DNA of 17,094 nt from Dehalococcoidia bacterium UBA2160 (GCA_002328865.1 DCWO01000037.1:1-17094); one strand, 5' to 3'. Positions 7,799 through 15,078 are shown, counted from the first letter of the stretch. The notes: generated from the letters alone by a model not told the origin. Numbers and translations are program-made.

Positions 7799-7807
7799 AT
7801 CCTACCA
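7799..7807 (-). promoter_or_regulatory. Possible extended -10 promoter for MaoC-like gene
   Basis: On the minus strand TGG-TAGGAT (from 7807 down to 7799) is an extended -10-like element about 80 bases ahead of the MaoC-like ATG. No clear -35 is seen. It would allow transcription separate from the CoA-transferase upstream. Confidence 0.3.
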
Positions 7808-7835
7808 CGAGCCATGGCATAAATCACGTGTCAGG

Positions 7836-9071
7836 TCAGAGTATGGCGCCGTGGTCCTGTAGCTGGGCGATGTCGTCCCATGTGTAGTCGAGCACGTCCA
7901 TCAGCACCTGCTCGGTGTTCTCGCCCTGGGCAGGGGCCATCTTGCGGGTCGAGACCGGTGTCCTGGTGAAGGTCACGGGCGTTTGAAGCCACTTGCTGGG
8001 GCCGATTGTCGGATGGTCGAAATCGATAACGTAGTCGTTGGCCGTGACCTGTGGGTCGTCCGCAAGGTCGAGTGTCCGCTGGACACGTTCGAAAATGAGG
8101 TCGCCCGCCTGCGCAAGCCGCCCCTCCCATTCGTCTCGAGTTCGAGTCTTGAACACGCCCGCCAGCAGATCGTTGATTTCCTCGGGGTTCTTCGAGCGCG
8201 CGTACATCGTGTTGAATCGCTCGTCTTCCACAAGTTCCAACCGGTCCAGCGCCTTGCAGAACGCGGGCCAATATCGGTCCGCCTGGCCCATGGAAAATGC
8301 GAGCCAATTGCCGTCTGAGCACTCGTAACAGTTCCATAAGGAATTTGCGGCGGACCGCGGGTCCTGACGTTGGAACTCACGGTTCGTGAGCAGTGAGATT
8401 CCGTTCTGCATACCGCGGGTCCACACCATGCTCCCGAGATGTGAAACGTCCACCTTCTGCCCGAATCCATACCGTTCCCTGGCGACGACGGCTCCCAGGA
8501 TTCCGTAGGCGAGCAACGTTCCAGCGGCCTGGTCGGCGATGCCGAGCTGATACGGGACGTTGTCGTCTGGACCAGCCCACCACAGTGCGCCCGAGCGCGC
8601 CTCGCCGGTGAGGGCGAACGCGGGTTTGCCGGAGTCCGGTCCCTCAGGGCCGTATCCCGAGGCCGAGCCGTAGATGATCTCGGGGTTGTGTTCCACCAGG
8701 TCGTCGTAACCCAAACCCAGCCGTTCAGCCACTCCTTGGCGGAAGTTCTCGACGAAGATGTCCGAGCGTTTCACGAGCTCGTGCATGACCTTGATTCCGT
8801 CGGGATGCTTCAGGTTTAGGGCGATGCCGAGCTTGTTGCGGTTCATGCCCTCGAAGTACGCGTTGACCCCATCGGGAAGATTGGACGGGACTCCCGCGAT
8901 GCGGCGGAACTGGCGGCCGTGGTCTCCGTCCAGTGACTCTACCTTGATGACTTCGGCCCCGAGGTCGGCCAGCATCATCGTGGACACGGGGCCGAACTGC
9001 CACATGGTCCAGTCGATGACACGCATGCCGGTGAGCGGTCCCACTGGTTCGCCGTTACGATTGTCGGACAT
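7836..9071 (-). CDS. CaiB/BaiF class III CoA-transferase
   Basis: A 411-residue single-domain class III CoA-transferase of standard length, transferring CoA between carboxylic acids in the cytoplasm. Motifs in order: GMRVIDWTMWQFGPVSTMML (N-terminal strand-helix), GAEVIKVESLDGD, NRNKLGIALNL, VENFRQGVAERLGLGYDDL, SGYGPEGPDS, then GIADQAAG with catalytic D180, and the G-x-G-Q-KVDVS turn. The end carries APAQGENTEQVLMD. ATG 9071 has GGGAGA five bases upstream; the frame extends to TTG 9095 without better support. It is a clear paralogue of the gene at 10920-12164 (shared WTMWQFGP and SASGYGPEGPD segments). An intrinsic terminator separates it from the ThDP gene upstream. Its substrates cannot be read from sequence. 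Confidence 0.95.
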   Translation of the reverse strand: MSDNRNGEPVGPLTGMRVIDWTMWQFGPVSTMMLADLGAEVIKVESLDGDHGRQFRRIAGVPSNLPDGVNAYFEGMNRNKLGIALNLKHPDGIKVMHELVKRSDIFVENFRQGVAERLGLGYDDLVEHNPEIIYGSASGYGPEGPDSGKPAFALTGEARSGALWWAGPDDNVPYQLGIADQAAGTLLAYGILGAVVARERYGFGQKVDVSHLGSMVWTRGMQNGISLLTNREFQRQDPRSAANSLWNCYECSDGNWLAFSMGQADRYWPAFCKALDRLELVEDERFNTMYARSKNPEEINDLLAGVFKTRTRDEWEGRLAQAGDLIFERVQRTLDLADDPQVTANDYVIDFDHPTIGPSKWLQTPVTFTRTPVSTRKMAPAQGENTEQVLMDVLDYTWDDIAQLQDHGAIL

Positions 9072-9165
9072 CGCGTTCTCCCGGACGGCGCGCAACGGGG
9101 TCGGCCGATTCTCGGCGCCGATCGCGTCGGGCCGACTCCTGGGTCGGACCTATGTGAAGGTTGGA

Positions 9166-9192
9166 GAAAAGGGGCGGCGCTTCGCCGCCCCT
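9166..9192 (-). terminator. Intrinsic terminator after ThDP enzyme gene
   Basis: Read on the minus strand, a 10-bp GC-rich perfect stem (arms 9192-9183 and 9179-9170, three-base loop) is followed by TTTT. It lies 30 bases after the stop of the ThDP enzyme gene (9222) and before the next CoA-transferase (start 9071). It should end or attenuate the 12164-9222 transcript. Confidence 0.8.
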
Positions 9193-9221
9193 GCTAGTCC
9201 ATTAGGTTCGCGTCAACGGGC

Positions 9222-10886
9222 TCAGTACTGCCGCTGCTGCCTCGATCGGCCGCCCATGTCCGCGTAGGCGAACTGGGGATCCGTCACCACGTCGAGCAAC
9301 GCGGGTTTGCCCGAGTTGAACGCACGCTCCAGGGCGGGGGTGATCTCCGCGGGGTCGGTGACCCGCTCGCCGTAGCCGCCCAATCCTTCCATGACCTTGG
9401 CGTAGTCGGTCTTCTGCGAGAGGAACGTCCCCAGGGCTCGGCCTGTGCGACGGTACACGCCCTGCGTCGTCTGGTTCCACGCGCCGTTGTTGGCGACGAT
9501 GGATACGATGGGCAGGTTGAACCGAACGTAGGTTTCGATGTCGAAGCCGGTGAGGCCGAATGCGCCGTCGCCGTACACGATGCAAACCTGTTTGCCGGGC
9601 CTGGCAAGCTGCGCCGCGGTCGCGAACCCGCTGCCGGCGCCGAGGCAGCCGAACTGTCCCGGGTCCAGCCAGTGGCCGGGTTCGTTGATGTTGAGGACAC
9701 GCGCGGCGAACGTGACAATGTCGCCGCCGTCTCCGACAACCGTGGCGTCGTCGTCGAGGAAGTCCCTGAGGTCGCCGACAAGCCTCATTGGGTGGATCGG
9801 GTCGGCGTCACTCTTGAGCATCGGCTCGTCGACTGCTTTTAGCGCCCGATCCTCCGTGACGACCTCTTCGACCCATTCGCGGCCTGGCGACTTGTACTTG
9901 CGAGCTTTGAGCTCGTCGATGATCTGTCGGAGAACGGCCTTGGAGTCGCCGGCGATTCCAACGTCGATATTCCTGTTCTGACCGATCTTACTGCTGTCCT
10001 GCATGATTTCGATCAGCCGCGGGTTTTGCGGGAACATGCGGTCCGCGCCGTAACCCAGCCTGAAGTCGATGGGCGTCCCGAGGAGCAGAACCGTGTCGGC
10101 CTTGACCAGCGCGTAACGTCTGCCCAGGCTTCCGAGGTTCGGATGGTCAGACGGCAGCGATCCCCGGCCCATCGCGTTGAGGAACACGGGCGAGTCGATC
10201 AACTCGACGAATTCGCGAAGCTCTTCCGAGGCCTGGGTCCACCAGATGTCCGAACCCGCAAGGATCATCGGTCGCTCGGTTTCCATGAGGATGTCGGCCA
10301 TCTTGCTGATGTACTCAGGATCGCCGTATGCGCGCGACTCGGTGCGGTAGGCTTCGGGATAGACGACGTCGTCTTCTTCGCACTTGCCGTTGACGATGTC
10401 CGCGGGGATCTCCAGGTAGACCGGACCCGGAATGCCTGACGTGGCATGCCGGAACGCGATCGACAAGTAGTTGGGTATGCGGTCGACGCGTTTGACCTGC
10501 TCTGAAAACTTCGTCACGGGTTTGAGGAAGGTTGCGCTGTCAAAGTCTTGAAGACCGCCCATCAGATGGTCCGAAATGGCGGCGTTGCCGCCGATCAGGA
10601 GCATCGGGCTCGGCGCCTGAAATGCGTTGGCGATGCCGGTCACGGCGTCCGTCACCCCGGGGCCGGCAGTCACGATGCAGACGCCGGGCTTGCCGGTGAC
10701 TTTCGCCCAGCCCTCGGCGGCGTGTGCGGCGACCTGTTCGTGTCTGAAGTCGATAATCTTGATCCCTTCGGCGTCGCAACCCTCATACAAGTTGTAGATA
10801 TGGCCGCCGTTAAGGGTGAATATGTATTCGACGCCCTCTCGTTTCAGGGCTTTGCCGAATAGGCGTCCTCCGTCTATCTCTGCCAA
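9222..10886 (-). CDS. ThDP-dependent enzyme, 2-hydroxyacyl-CoA lyase / oxalyl-CoA decarboxylase-like
   Basis: A 554-residue ThDP enzyme of the acetohydroxyacid-synthase-fold group. It has an N-terminal pyrimidine-binding domain with the activating Glu E50 (DFRHEQ), a middle domain (about 190-340), and a C-terminal diphosphate domain with the GDG (439-441) to NN (466-467) cofactor motif. Segments QDFD...VTKFS, GIPGPVYLEIPADIV, LDPGQFG and GDGAFGLTGFDIET resemble, from memory, 2-hydroxyacyl-CoA lyases more than anabolic acetolactate synthases. Lyases split 2-hydroxyacyl-CoA into formyl-CoA plus an aldehyde or ketone; oxalyl-CoA decarboxylase releases formyl-CoA from oxalyl-CoA. The start is TTG 10886, with AGGAGG (10897-10892) five bases ahead. 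It lies 33 bases after a CoA-transferase gene, so the two form an operon, ended by the terminator at 9192-9166. Another ThDP lyase or carboligase function remains possible. Confidence 0.93.
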   Translation of the reverse strand: MAEIDGGRLFGKALKREGVEYIFTLNGGHIYNLYEGCDAEGIKIIDFRHEQVAAHAAEGWAKVTGKPGVCIVTAGPGVTDAVTGIANAFQAPSPMLLIGGNAAISDHLMGGLQDFDSATFLKPVTKFSEQVKRVDRIPNYLSIAFRHATSGIPGPVYLEIPADIVNGKCEEDDVVYPEAYRTESRAYGDPEYISKMADILMETERPMILAGSDIWWTQASEELREFVELIDSPVFLNAMGRGSLPSDHPNLGSLGRRYALVKADTVLLLGTPIDFRLGYGADRMFPQNPRLIEIMQDSSKIGQNRNIDVGIAGDSKAVLRQIIDELKARKYKSPGREWVEEVVTEDRALKAVDEPMLKSDADPIHPMRLVGDLRDFLDDDATVVGDGGDIVTFAARVLNINEPGHWLDPGQFGCLGAGSGFATAAQLARPGKQVCIVYGDGAFGLTGFDIETYVRFNLPIVSIVANNGAWNQTTQGVYRRTGRALGTFLSQKTDYAKVMEGLGGYGERVTDPAEITPALERAFNSGKPALLDVVTDPQFAYADMGGRSRQQRQY

Positions 10887-10919
10887 TGTCTCCTCCTACG
10901 TGGTTGGCTGAATTCCGAT

Positions 10920-12164
10920 TTACAGTATCACGTTCTTGTTCTGCAGGTCGCTTATATCATCCCAGGTGTAGCCGAGTTCGTCGATCAAAACCTCTTCGGT
11001 GTGCTGGCCGAGTTGCGGCGCCTCCCGCCAGATCTTTGCCGGGGTCTTGCTGTAGTGGTTGGGGTGGTTGCACATCTTCACAGTGCCGATCGACGGGTGA
11101 TCGAACTCGGTTATGTACTCGTTGGCGATCACTTGAGGATCGTCCTGCAGCTCGTTGATTGTTTGCACCTTGGCGTAGATGAAATCGCCGGAGGTGCGGA
11201 ACAGCTCATCCCACTCGTCGTAGGTCTTTGTGGCCATGGCCTTGTCCATCTCCGCGACCAGGGCCGTACCGTTTTCCATTCTCGTGTCCATGTTACTGAA
11301 TCGGGGGTCGTCCAGCAGGTGAGTGAGCCCCATGATGGTCATCAGCGGCTCCCACTGCCGGTCAGGCTGAAGGTGCATGAGCTGTATCCATCGCTCGTCC
11401 TTGCATTCGTACAAGTTGGCCAGCGGATTGCGAGAGTTCAACCGATCGTAAGCCTCAAAGGCGCCGCCTCTCATCATGGTCATGCTGATGCCCAATCCCT
11501 GGAGCCACATGTTGGCGCTGAGGTGGGAGGCGTCCACCTTCTGGCCGATGCCCTGGATGTGCCTGGCCACCAACGCCGCGAGCACACCCTGGCAGAGCAT
11601 GATGGCGCCCATCTGGTCCGAGACGCCCTGCGTAACTCGCGTGGGCTCCTTGACGCCGACGGGTGTCGCGGACATCATCAATCCGGCGCGGGCCTGGCCG
11701 CAACCGTCGAACGAGGGCAGGTGCGCGTCCGGCCCTTCCGGTCCGTAGCCCGAAGCGGAGCCGTAGATCAGCATTGGATTGATCTCGCTGAGCGTTTCGT
11801 AGCCTACGTTGAGCCGCTCCGCCACCCCTTTGCGGAAATTCTGCACGAAGACATCCGCGTTCTTGACCAATTTGTGGACGATCTCTTGGCCTTCCTTGGT
11901 CTTCAGGTTGACGGCGAGACCGCGCTTATTGCGGTTGTTGGTCTCGAAGTAGACGTTGCGACCCTCCGGAAGCCCCGTGCGCAGCGTGCTGGCCCTCGCC
12001 AATCCACGTCCGGAGTCGCCGTCTAGGGCCTCGATTTTCAGTACATCTGCGCCCATGTCACCCATCATGGCGGAGGACATCGGCCCGAATTGCCACATCG
12101 TCCAATCCAGGACGCGCACGCCCTTCAGAGGTCCACTGGCTCCAGCTTCATAAGCAGCGTTCAC
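10920..12164 (-). CDS. CaiB/BaiF class III CoA-transferase, first gene of the ThDP operon
   Basis: A 414-residue single-domain class III CoA-transferase. Motifs: GVRVLDWTMWQFGPMSSAMM, GADVLKIEALDGDSGRG, NRNKRGLAVNLKTKEG, VQNFRKGVAERLNVGYETL, SASGYGPEGPDAH, catalytic D183 (GVSDQMGA), GIGQKVDASHL, and the closing LGQHTEEVLIDELGYTWDDI. GTG 12164 is used as start, with GGAGG six bases upstream. It is a paralogue of the 7836-9071 gene, and both end in a GYTWDDI / DYTWDDI-type tail. It is followed after 33 bases by the ThDP enzyme, which suggests that it makes the CoA thioester the ThDP enzyme cleaves, or that it accepts the CoA from the product (inference). Expression is probably driven from the extended -10 near 12244 and may be repressed at the palindrome there. 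Confidence 0.95.
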   Translation of the reverse strand: MNAAYEAGASGPLKGVRVLDWTMWQFGPMSSAMMGDMGADVLKIEALDGDSGRGLARASTLRTGLPEGRNVYFETNNRNKRGLAVNLKTKEGQEIVHKLVKNADVFVQNFRKGVAERLNVGYETLSEINPMLIYGSASGYGPEGPDAHLPSFDGCGQARAGLMMSATPVGVKEPTRVTQGVSDQMGAIMLCQGVLAALVARHIQGIGQKVDASHLSANMWLQGLGISMTMMRGGAFEAYDRLNSRNPLANLYECKDERWIQLMHLQPDRQWEPLMTIMGLTHLLDDPRFSNMDTRMENGTALVAEMDKAMATKTYDEWDELFRTSGDFIYAKVQTINELQDDPQVIANEYITEFDHPSIGTVKMCNHPNHYSKTPAKIWREAPQLGQHTEEVLIDELGYTWDDISDLQNKNVIL

Positions 12165-12228
12165 TTAATGCCTCCGGCGTCATTGGCTGACAGGTTTCGA
12201 CCGCGATCCAGCGGTTTTGGGCCGCATT

Positions 12229-12268
12229 TTTCGCGACAGCGGGATTGTAGCACAATCCCCGCGCGAAA
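12229..12268. promoter_or_regulatory. Two-part palindrome, operator candidate in divergent region
   Basis: Inner arms GGGATTGT (12241-12248) and ACAATCCC (12252-12259) are perfect complements around AGC. Outer arms TTTCGCG (12229-12235) and CGCGAAA (12262-12268) are also perfect complements. The minus-strand -10 box lies in the centre, so a dimeric repressor bound here would block the ThDP operon promoter. An RNA hairpin role is the alternative. Confidence 0.5.
12244..12252 (-). promoter_or_regulatory. Extended -10 promoter for CoA-transferase/ThDP operon
   Basis: On the minus strand TGC-TACAAT (12252 down to 12244) is an extended -10 element without a clear -35. Transcription would start near 12237, giving a leader of about 70 bases before GTG 12164. 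It sits within the palindrome. Confidence 0.5.
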
Positions 12269-12346
12269 TAGCACGCATGACGCCAAAAAGGGCGACAGCA
12301 CTTCGAGCGCGCCGGAGATTCTTCGGAACGTTGGATAGTGTGGGTG

Positions 12347-12355
12347 TGGTACAAT
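12347..12355 (+). promoter_or_regulatory. Extended -10 promoter for formyl-CoA-transferase-like gene
   Basis: TGG-TACAAT at 12347-12355 is an extended -10 element. No good -35 lies at 17 bases (TTGGAT at 12331 is only 13 away). Transcription from about 12362 would leave roughly 53 leader bases containing the GGGAGG ribosome site for ATG 12415. Confidence 0.5.
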
Positions 12356-12414
12356 TCCGGCGCCGCAGCGAGATCGGCTGCGTGGACCTGAGAAACATGT
12401 GGGAGGCCGCGACT

Positions 12415-13620
12415 ATGGGCAACGCACTCGACGACATTCGTGTGTTGGATCTCACCCAGTTCGAAGCAGGTCCGTCCTGCACCGAATCGCTGGCCTGGAT
12501 GGGCGCGGACGTCATCAAGATCGAACAGCCTGGCTCGGGCGACCCGGGCCGTCGGAACCGGTCAAACCTGCCCGACGTCGACAGTTATTACTTCATTCTG
12601 TTGAATGCCAACAAGCGCAGCGTAACTATCGACCTGAAGAACCCCAAGGGCAAAGCGCTGTTCCTCGAGATGGTGAAGACCGCGGATGTCGTTGCCGAGA
12701 ACATGGGACCCGGAACGCTGGAGCGGCTCGGCCTGGGCTACGACGCGTTAAGCGAGGTGAACCCTCGCATCGTGCTCGCCACGGTGAAAGGCTTCGGTAC
12801 GTATGGACCGTACTCTCAGTACAAGAGCTTCGACATGATCGCTCAGGCGGTCGGAGGGTCGATGGCGTTCACCGGATTCGAAGACGGGCCGCCGACCAAG
12901 CCCGGCTCGACGATCGGCGACACTGGCACCGGCATCCACGCCGCGTTTGGCATCATGGCAGCTCTCTGGCAAAGAGAGAAGACCGGCAAAGGCCAAGTCA
13001 TGGAAATCTCGATGCAGGATGCCGTGGTGAACTTCAGCCGCATCAAGATGCGTGAATACTACGAAACCGGCGTGAACCCCGGTCGTTCCGGGAACGCGAT
13101 TCCCAACACGGCGCCAGGTGACATCTATCGCTGCAGCCCAGGCGGATCTGACGACTACGTGTACATCTACTGCCAGCCGATCCGCGCCCACATGTGGGAT
13201 GCGATCCTTCTGTGCATGGGACGGGAAGACCTGATCGACGACGAGCAGTGGAGCAATCCAGTGTGGCGAGGCCAGAACAAGGCCGAAGTGGACGAACTCG
13301 TCGAGGCTTGGACGATGCAGAACGGCAAACACGAGGTAATGCGGATACTGGGCGAGGGCGGCATCCCGTGCGGAGCGGTGCTCAACGCTGAGGACATACA
13401 CAACGACGAACATCTCAAGCGTCGAGGCATGATCACCACGATGGACCATCCGGTGCGTGGCAGCTTCGACATGCCTGGCTTCCCCGTGCAACTCGGGGAC
13501 TCGCCCGTGGAGATGAAACACGCCCCGCTGCTGGGCGAGCACACGACCGAGGTTCTCCAGGACATCTTGGGTCTGGACGAAGACGCCTTGACCCGGTTGC
13601 GGTCTGAGGCTGTGATCTGA
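12415..13620 (+). CDS. Formyl-CoA:oxalate CoA-transferase-like class III CoA-transferase
   Basis: A 401-residue class III CoA-transferase, the one in this window closest to formyl-CoA transferase (Frc). The active-site stretch GDTGTGIHAAFGIMAALWQR, the following EKTGKGQ, and SMQDAVVNFSRIKMRE follow the Frc pattern, and the catalytic Asp is residue 169 (codon 12919-12921), the same number as in Oxalobacter Frc. The end, IPCGAVLNAEDI and APLLGEHTTEVL, also matches. The glycine-rich loop GGGGQ of Frc is absent: the corresponding stretch reads SGNAIPNTAPGDIY, so oxalate or formate as substrate is unproven. ATG 12415 is chosen for GGGAGG at 12401-12406 and for family alignment (NALDDIRVLDLTQF); the frame extends upstream to 12217 across the promoter and is not translated there. 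It is transcribed divergently from the CoA-transferase/ThDP operon, so formyl-CoA handling may be shared. Confidence 0.95.
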   Translation: MGNALDDIRVLDLTQFEAGPSCTESLAWMGADVIKIEQPGSGDPGRRNRSNLPDVDSYYFILLNANKRSVTIDLKNPKGKALFLEMVKTADVVAENMGPGTLERLGLGYDALSEVNPRIVLATVKGFGTYGPYSQYKSFDMIAQAVGGSMAFTGFEDGPPTKPGSTIGDTGTGIHAAFGIMAALWQREKTGKGQVMEISMQDAVVNFSRIKMREYYETGVNPGRSGNAIPNTAPGDIYRCSPGGSDDYVYIYCQPIRAHMWDAILLCMGREDLIDDEQWSNPVWRGQNKAEVDELVEAWTMQNGKHEVMRILGEGGIPCGAVLNAEDIHNDEHLKRRGMITTMDHPVRGSFDMPGFPVQLGDSPVEMKHAPLLGEHTTEVLQDILGLDEDALTRLRSEAVI

Positions 13621-14124
13621 TTGGCGACAAGAATCGTCGTCGTTTCTGACACGCACTGCCGCAAATGGGAAGAGGTCCATCCCTCGATCAAAAGCGAGTT
13701 GGCCAGCGCCGACATCGCGATCCATTGTGGCGACTTCACGACTATGGCGGTGGTTGACGGCATGCGAACGGTCGCCAAACAGGTCGTGGTCGTGCACGGC
13801 AACTCCGACCCTCCAGAACTGCGTCAGGCTATCCCATACGTCGAGTTGCTAGAGGTAGAGGGCGTCAGAATCGGTGTGACTCATCCGGCGTGGGGCGGTC
13901 CTGAATTCCCTCTAGAGGAGTTGCTCCAGGATTTTCCGGAAGGCGTGGACGTGGTGATCTTCGGTCACTTCCACGAAACCATCAACGAGCGCCGAAACGG
14001 CGCCCTCTTTTTGAATCCCGGCCAAGGCTACGCTTCGTTCATGGTGCCGGCCACCGTGATCGAGATGACAGTAGATTCCGGGAACGTCTCCGCGGAAATC
14101 AAGGTGGTCGTGCCAGCGACGTAG
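13621..14124 (+). CDS. YfcE/MJ0936-type metallophosphoesterase
   Basis: A 167-residue single-domain phosphodiesterase with the five calcineurin-like metal motifs in order: SDTH (D10, H12), HCGD (D38), HGNSD (N61), THP (H88) and GHFH (H116, H118), followed by LNPGQ. Members hydrolyse phosphodiester bonds of small molecules with Mn2+-type metals; the natural substrate is usually unknown. The start is taken as TTG 13621, directly abutting the TGA of the CoA-transferase gene. That start places the first strand (TRIVVVSDTH) at the N-terminus. No strong ribosome site is present, so translation is probably coupled to the upstream gene. The operon link with CoA chemistry has no obvious meaning. Confidence 0.9.
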   Translation: MATRIVVVSDTHCRKWEEVHPSIKSELASADIAIHCGDFTTMAVVDGMRTVAKQVVVVHGNSDPPELRQAIPYVELLEVEGVRIGVTHPAWGGPEFPLEELLQDFPEGVDVVIFGHFHETINERRNGALFLNPGQGYASFMVPATVIEMTVDSGNVSAEIKVVVPAT

Positions 14125-14151
14125 GATCGGCAGTTGGTGCCTCGGTGCGAC

Positions 14152-14181
14152 TTCGGGCTTTCGCGCCTTCCATGTTAAGAT
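14152..14181 (+). promoter_or_regulatory. Promoter of EVE-domain gene giving a leaderless message
   Basis: TTCGGG (14152-14157), 18 bases, then TAAGAT (14176-14181), with TGT just before it as an extended -10. The last base of the -10 is seven bases before the A of ATG 14188, so transcription should start at or very near the start codon. No ribosome site is present ahead of the ATG. Confidence 0.5.
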
Positions 14182-14187
14182 GACGAC

Positions 14188-15078
14188 ATGAGCAACAAAA
14201 GACAGAAACGCGCCGCCACCGGACGGAACTTTTGGATGTTCGTCGAATCGGCGCAAAACTTCAATGTTTTGAAGGACATGAACTTCAGCCTCTTTGGAAT
14301 GGGTCCGAAATACCGGCGACGCGCCGAACGCATGAAACCGAATGACCAGGTGCTGTTCTATGTGTCTGGCCTGCGGATATGGCCGGCGATCGCTACAATC
14401 GCGTCCACGTATTTCGAAGACGACACACCGCTATGGGTCCCGACGACGCGGCACGAGTCGTTCAGATACCGCATCAAACTCAAGCCGAGCATCGTGCTCG
14501 AAGAAGACGACTATATCGACGCTCTCGTCCTGGGACCGAGGCTGGACTACGTGAAGCGCTGGGCGCCTCAAGACTGGCCGCTGGCCTTCTGGGACCGCCT
14601 GCACCTGCTGCCTCAACGCGACTTCCGGCTGATAGAGAGCGAGATGCAGCGAGCCGCAGCCCGACACAGGCGTGGCAACCGGCGACGGAGTCCAGCGATT
14701 GACGGGCGAGAGAACTACGCTCTCGACGCGGATGCCAGCGAGAGTCGCGAGCTTGAGGACGACACCCAGGCGGACCACGGCCTCATTGCCAACGACCAGG
14801 AGAGTCGCGAGCAGGACGACGACACTCAGGCGGATCACGGCCTCCTTCTGGACGGCCGGTATGGTCGCGAACTCGTAGACGACGCCGAAGAGGACTTCGG
14901 GGACGCCATCGGCGGCCCGGAGATTGACGCCCAAGACACGGGCGACGACGAACTGAGTCCGGATTTCGAACCTATCGGAGAGATTCAGCAAGACGCGGAA
15001 GATCTCGACGACGACACTCCGACTCCCGATGAGCCCGCTGTATACGATGACGGGCCAGCGGTGGAAGAGCAAGACTAG
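14188..15078 (+). CDS. EVE-domain (PUA-like) protein with acidic repeat tail
   Basis: A 296-residue protein. Residues about 13-150 form an EVE domain: NFWMFVESAQNF, MGPKYRRRAERMKPNDQVLFY, GLRIWPAIATI, then the WDRLHLLPQRDFRLIE end. EVE is a PUA-like fold tied to recognition of modified bases or RNA. A basic stretch (RRAAARHRRGNRRR-like, about 152-168) follows, and then a long Asp/Glu-rich tail to residue 296 that is probably disordered. Within the tail, residues 185-244 are three 20-residue repeats (ESRELEDDTQADHGL, ESREQDDDTQADHGL, YGRELVDDAEEDFGD). The ATG lies seven bases after a -10 box and has no ribosome site, so translation is probably leaderless. No restriction or toxin genes are adjacent. 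Function beyond nucleic-acid binding is unknown. Confidence 0.85.
   Translation: MSNKRQKRAATGRNFWMFVESAQNFNVLKDMNFSLFGMGPKYRRRAERMKPNDQVLFYVSGLRIWPAIATIASTYFEDDTPLWVPTTRHESFRYRIKLKPSIVLEEDDYIDALVLGPRLDYVKRWAPQDWPLAFWDRLHLLPQRDFRLIESEMQRAAARHRRGNRRRSPAIDGRENYALDADASESRELEDDTQADHGLIANDQESREQDDDTQADHGLLLDGRYGRELVDDAEEDFGDAIGGPEIDAQDTGDDELSPDFEPIGEIQQDAEDLDDDTPTPDEPAVYDDGPAVEEQD
14740..14919 (+). repeat. Three 60-bp tandem repeats within the EVE-protein tail
   Basis: Units at 14740-14799, 14800-14859 and 14860-14919, each exactly 20 codons. The first two are near-identical (both begin GAGAGTCGCGAG and share the QADHGL coding segment). The third is more diverged but keeps GGTCGCGA and the acidic pattern. 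In-frame unit length points to expansion by slippage or unequal recombination. Confidence 0.85.

Noticed and set aside
11001..12026. Plus-strand frame of 341 residues opposite the CoA-transferase at 10920-12164
   Set aside because: Antisense shadow; the minus-strand product has complete family motifs.
12217..12414. 66-codon N-terminal extension of the Frc-like protein
   Set aside because: It covers the divergent promoters and palindrome and is arginine-rich without family similarity; ATG 12415 has GGGAGG.
9222..13620. Naming the ThDP and Frc-like genes oxc and frc of an oxalate pathway
   Set aside because: The two are in separate divergent units, the Frc glycine loop is missing and the ThDP protein looks closer to 2-hydroxyacyl-CoA lyases, so the names would overstate the evidence.
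12748..13797. Minus-strand frame of 349 residues opposite the Frc-like gene
   Set aside because: Antisense shadow spanning two genes; low-complexity His/Val/Arg composition.
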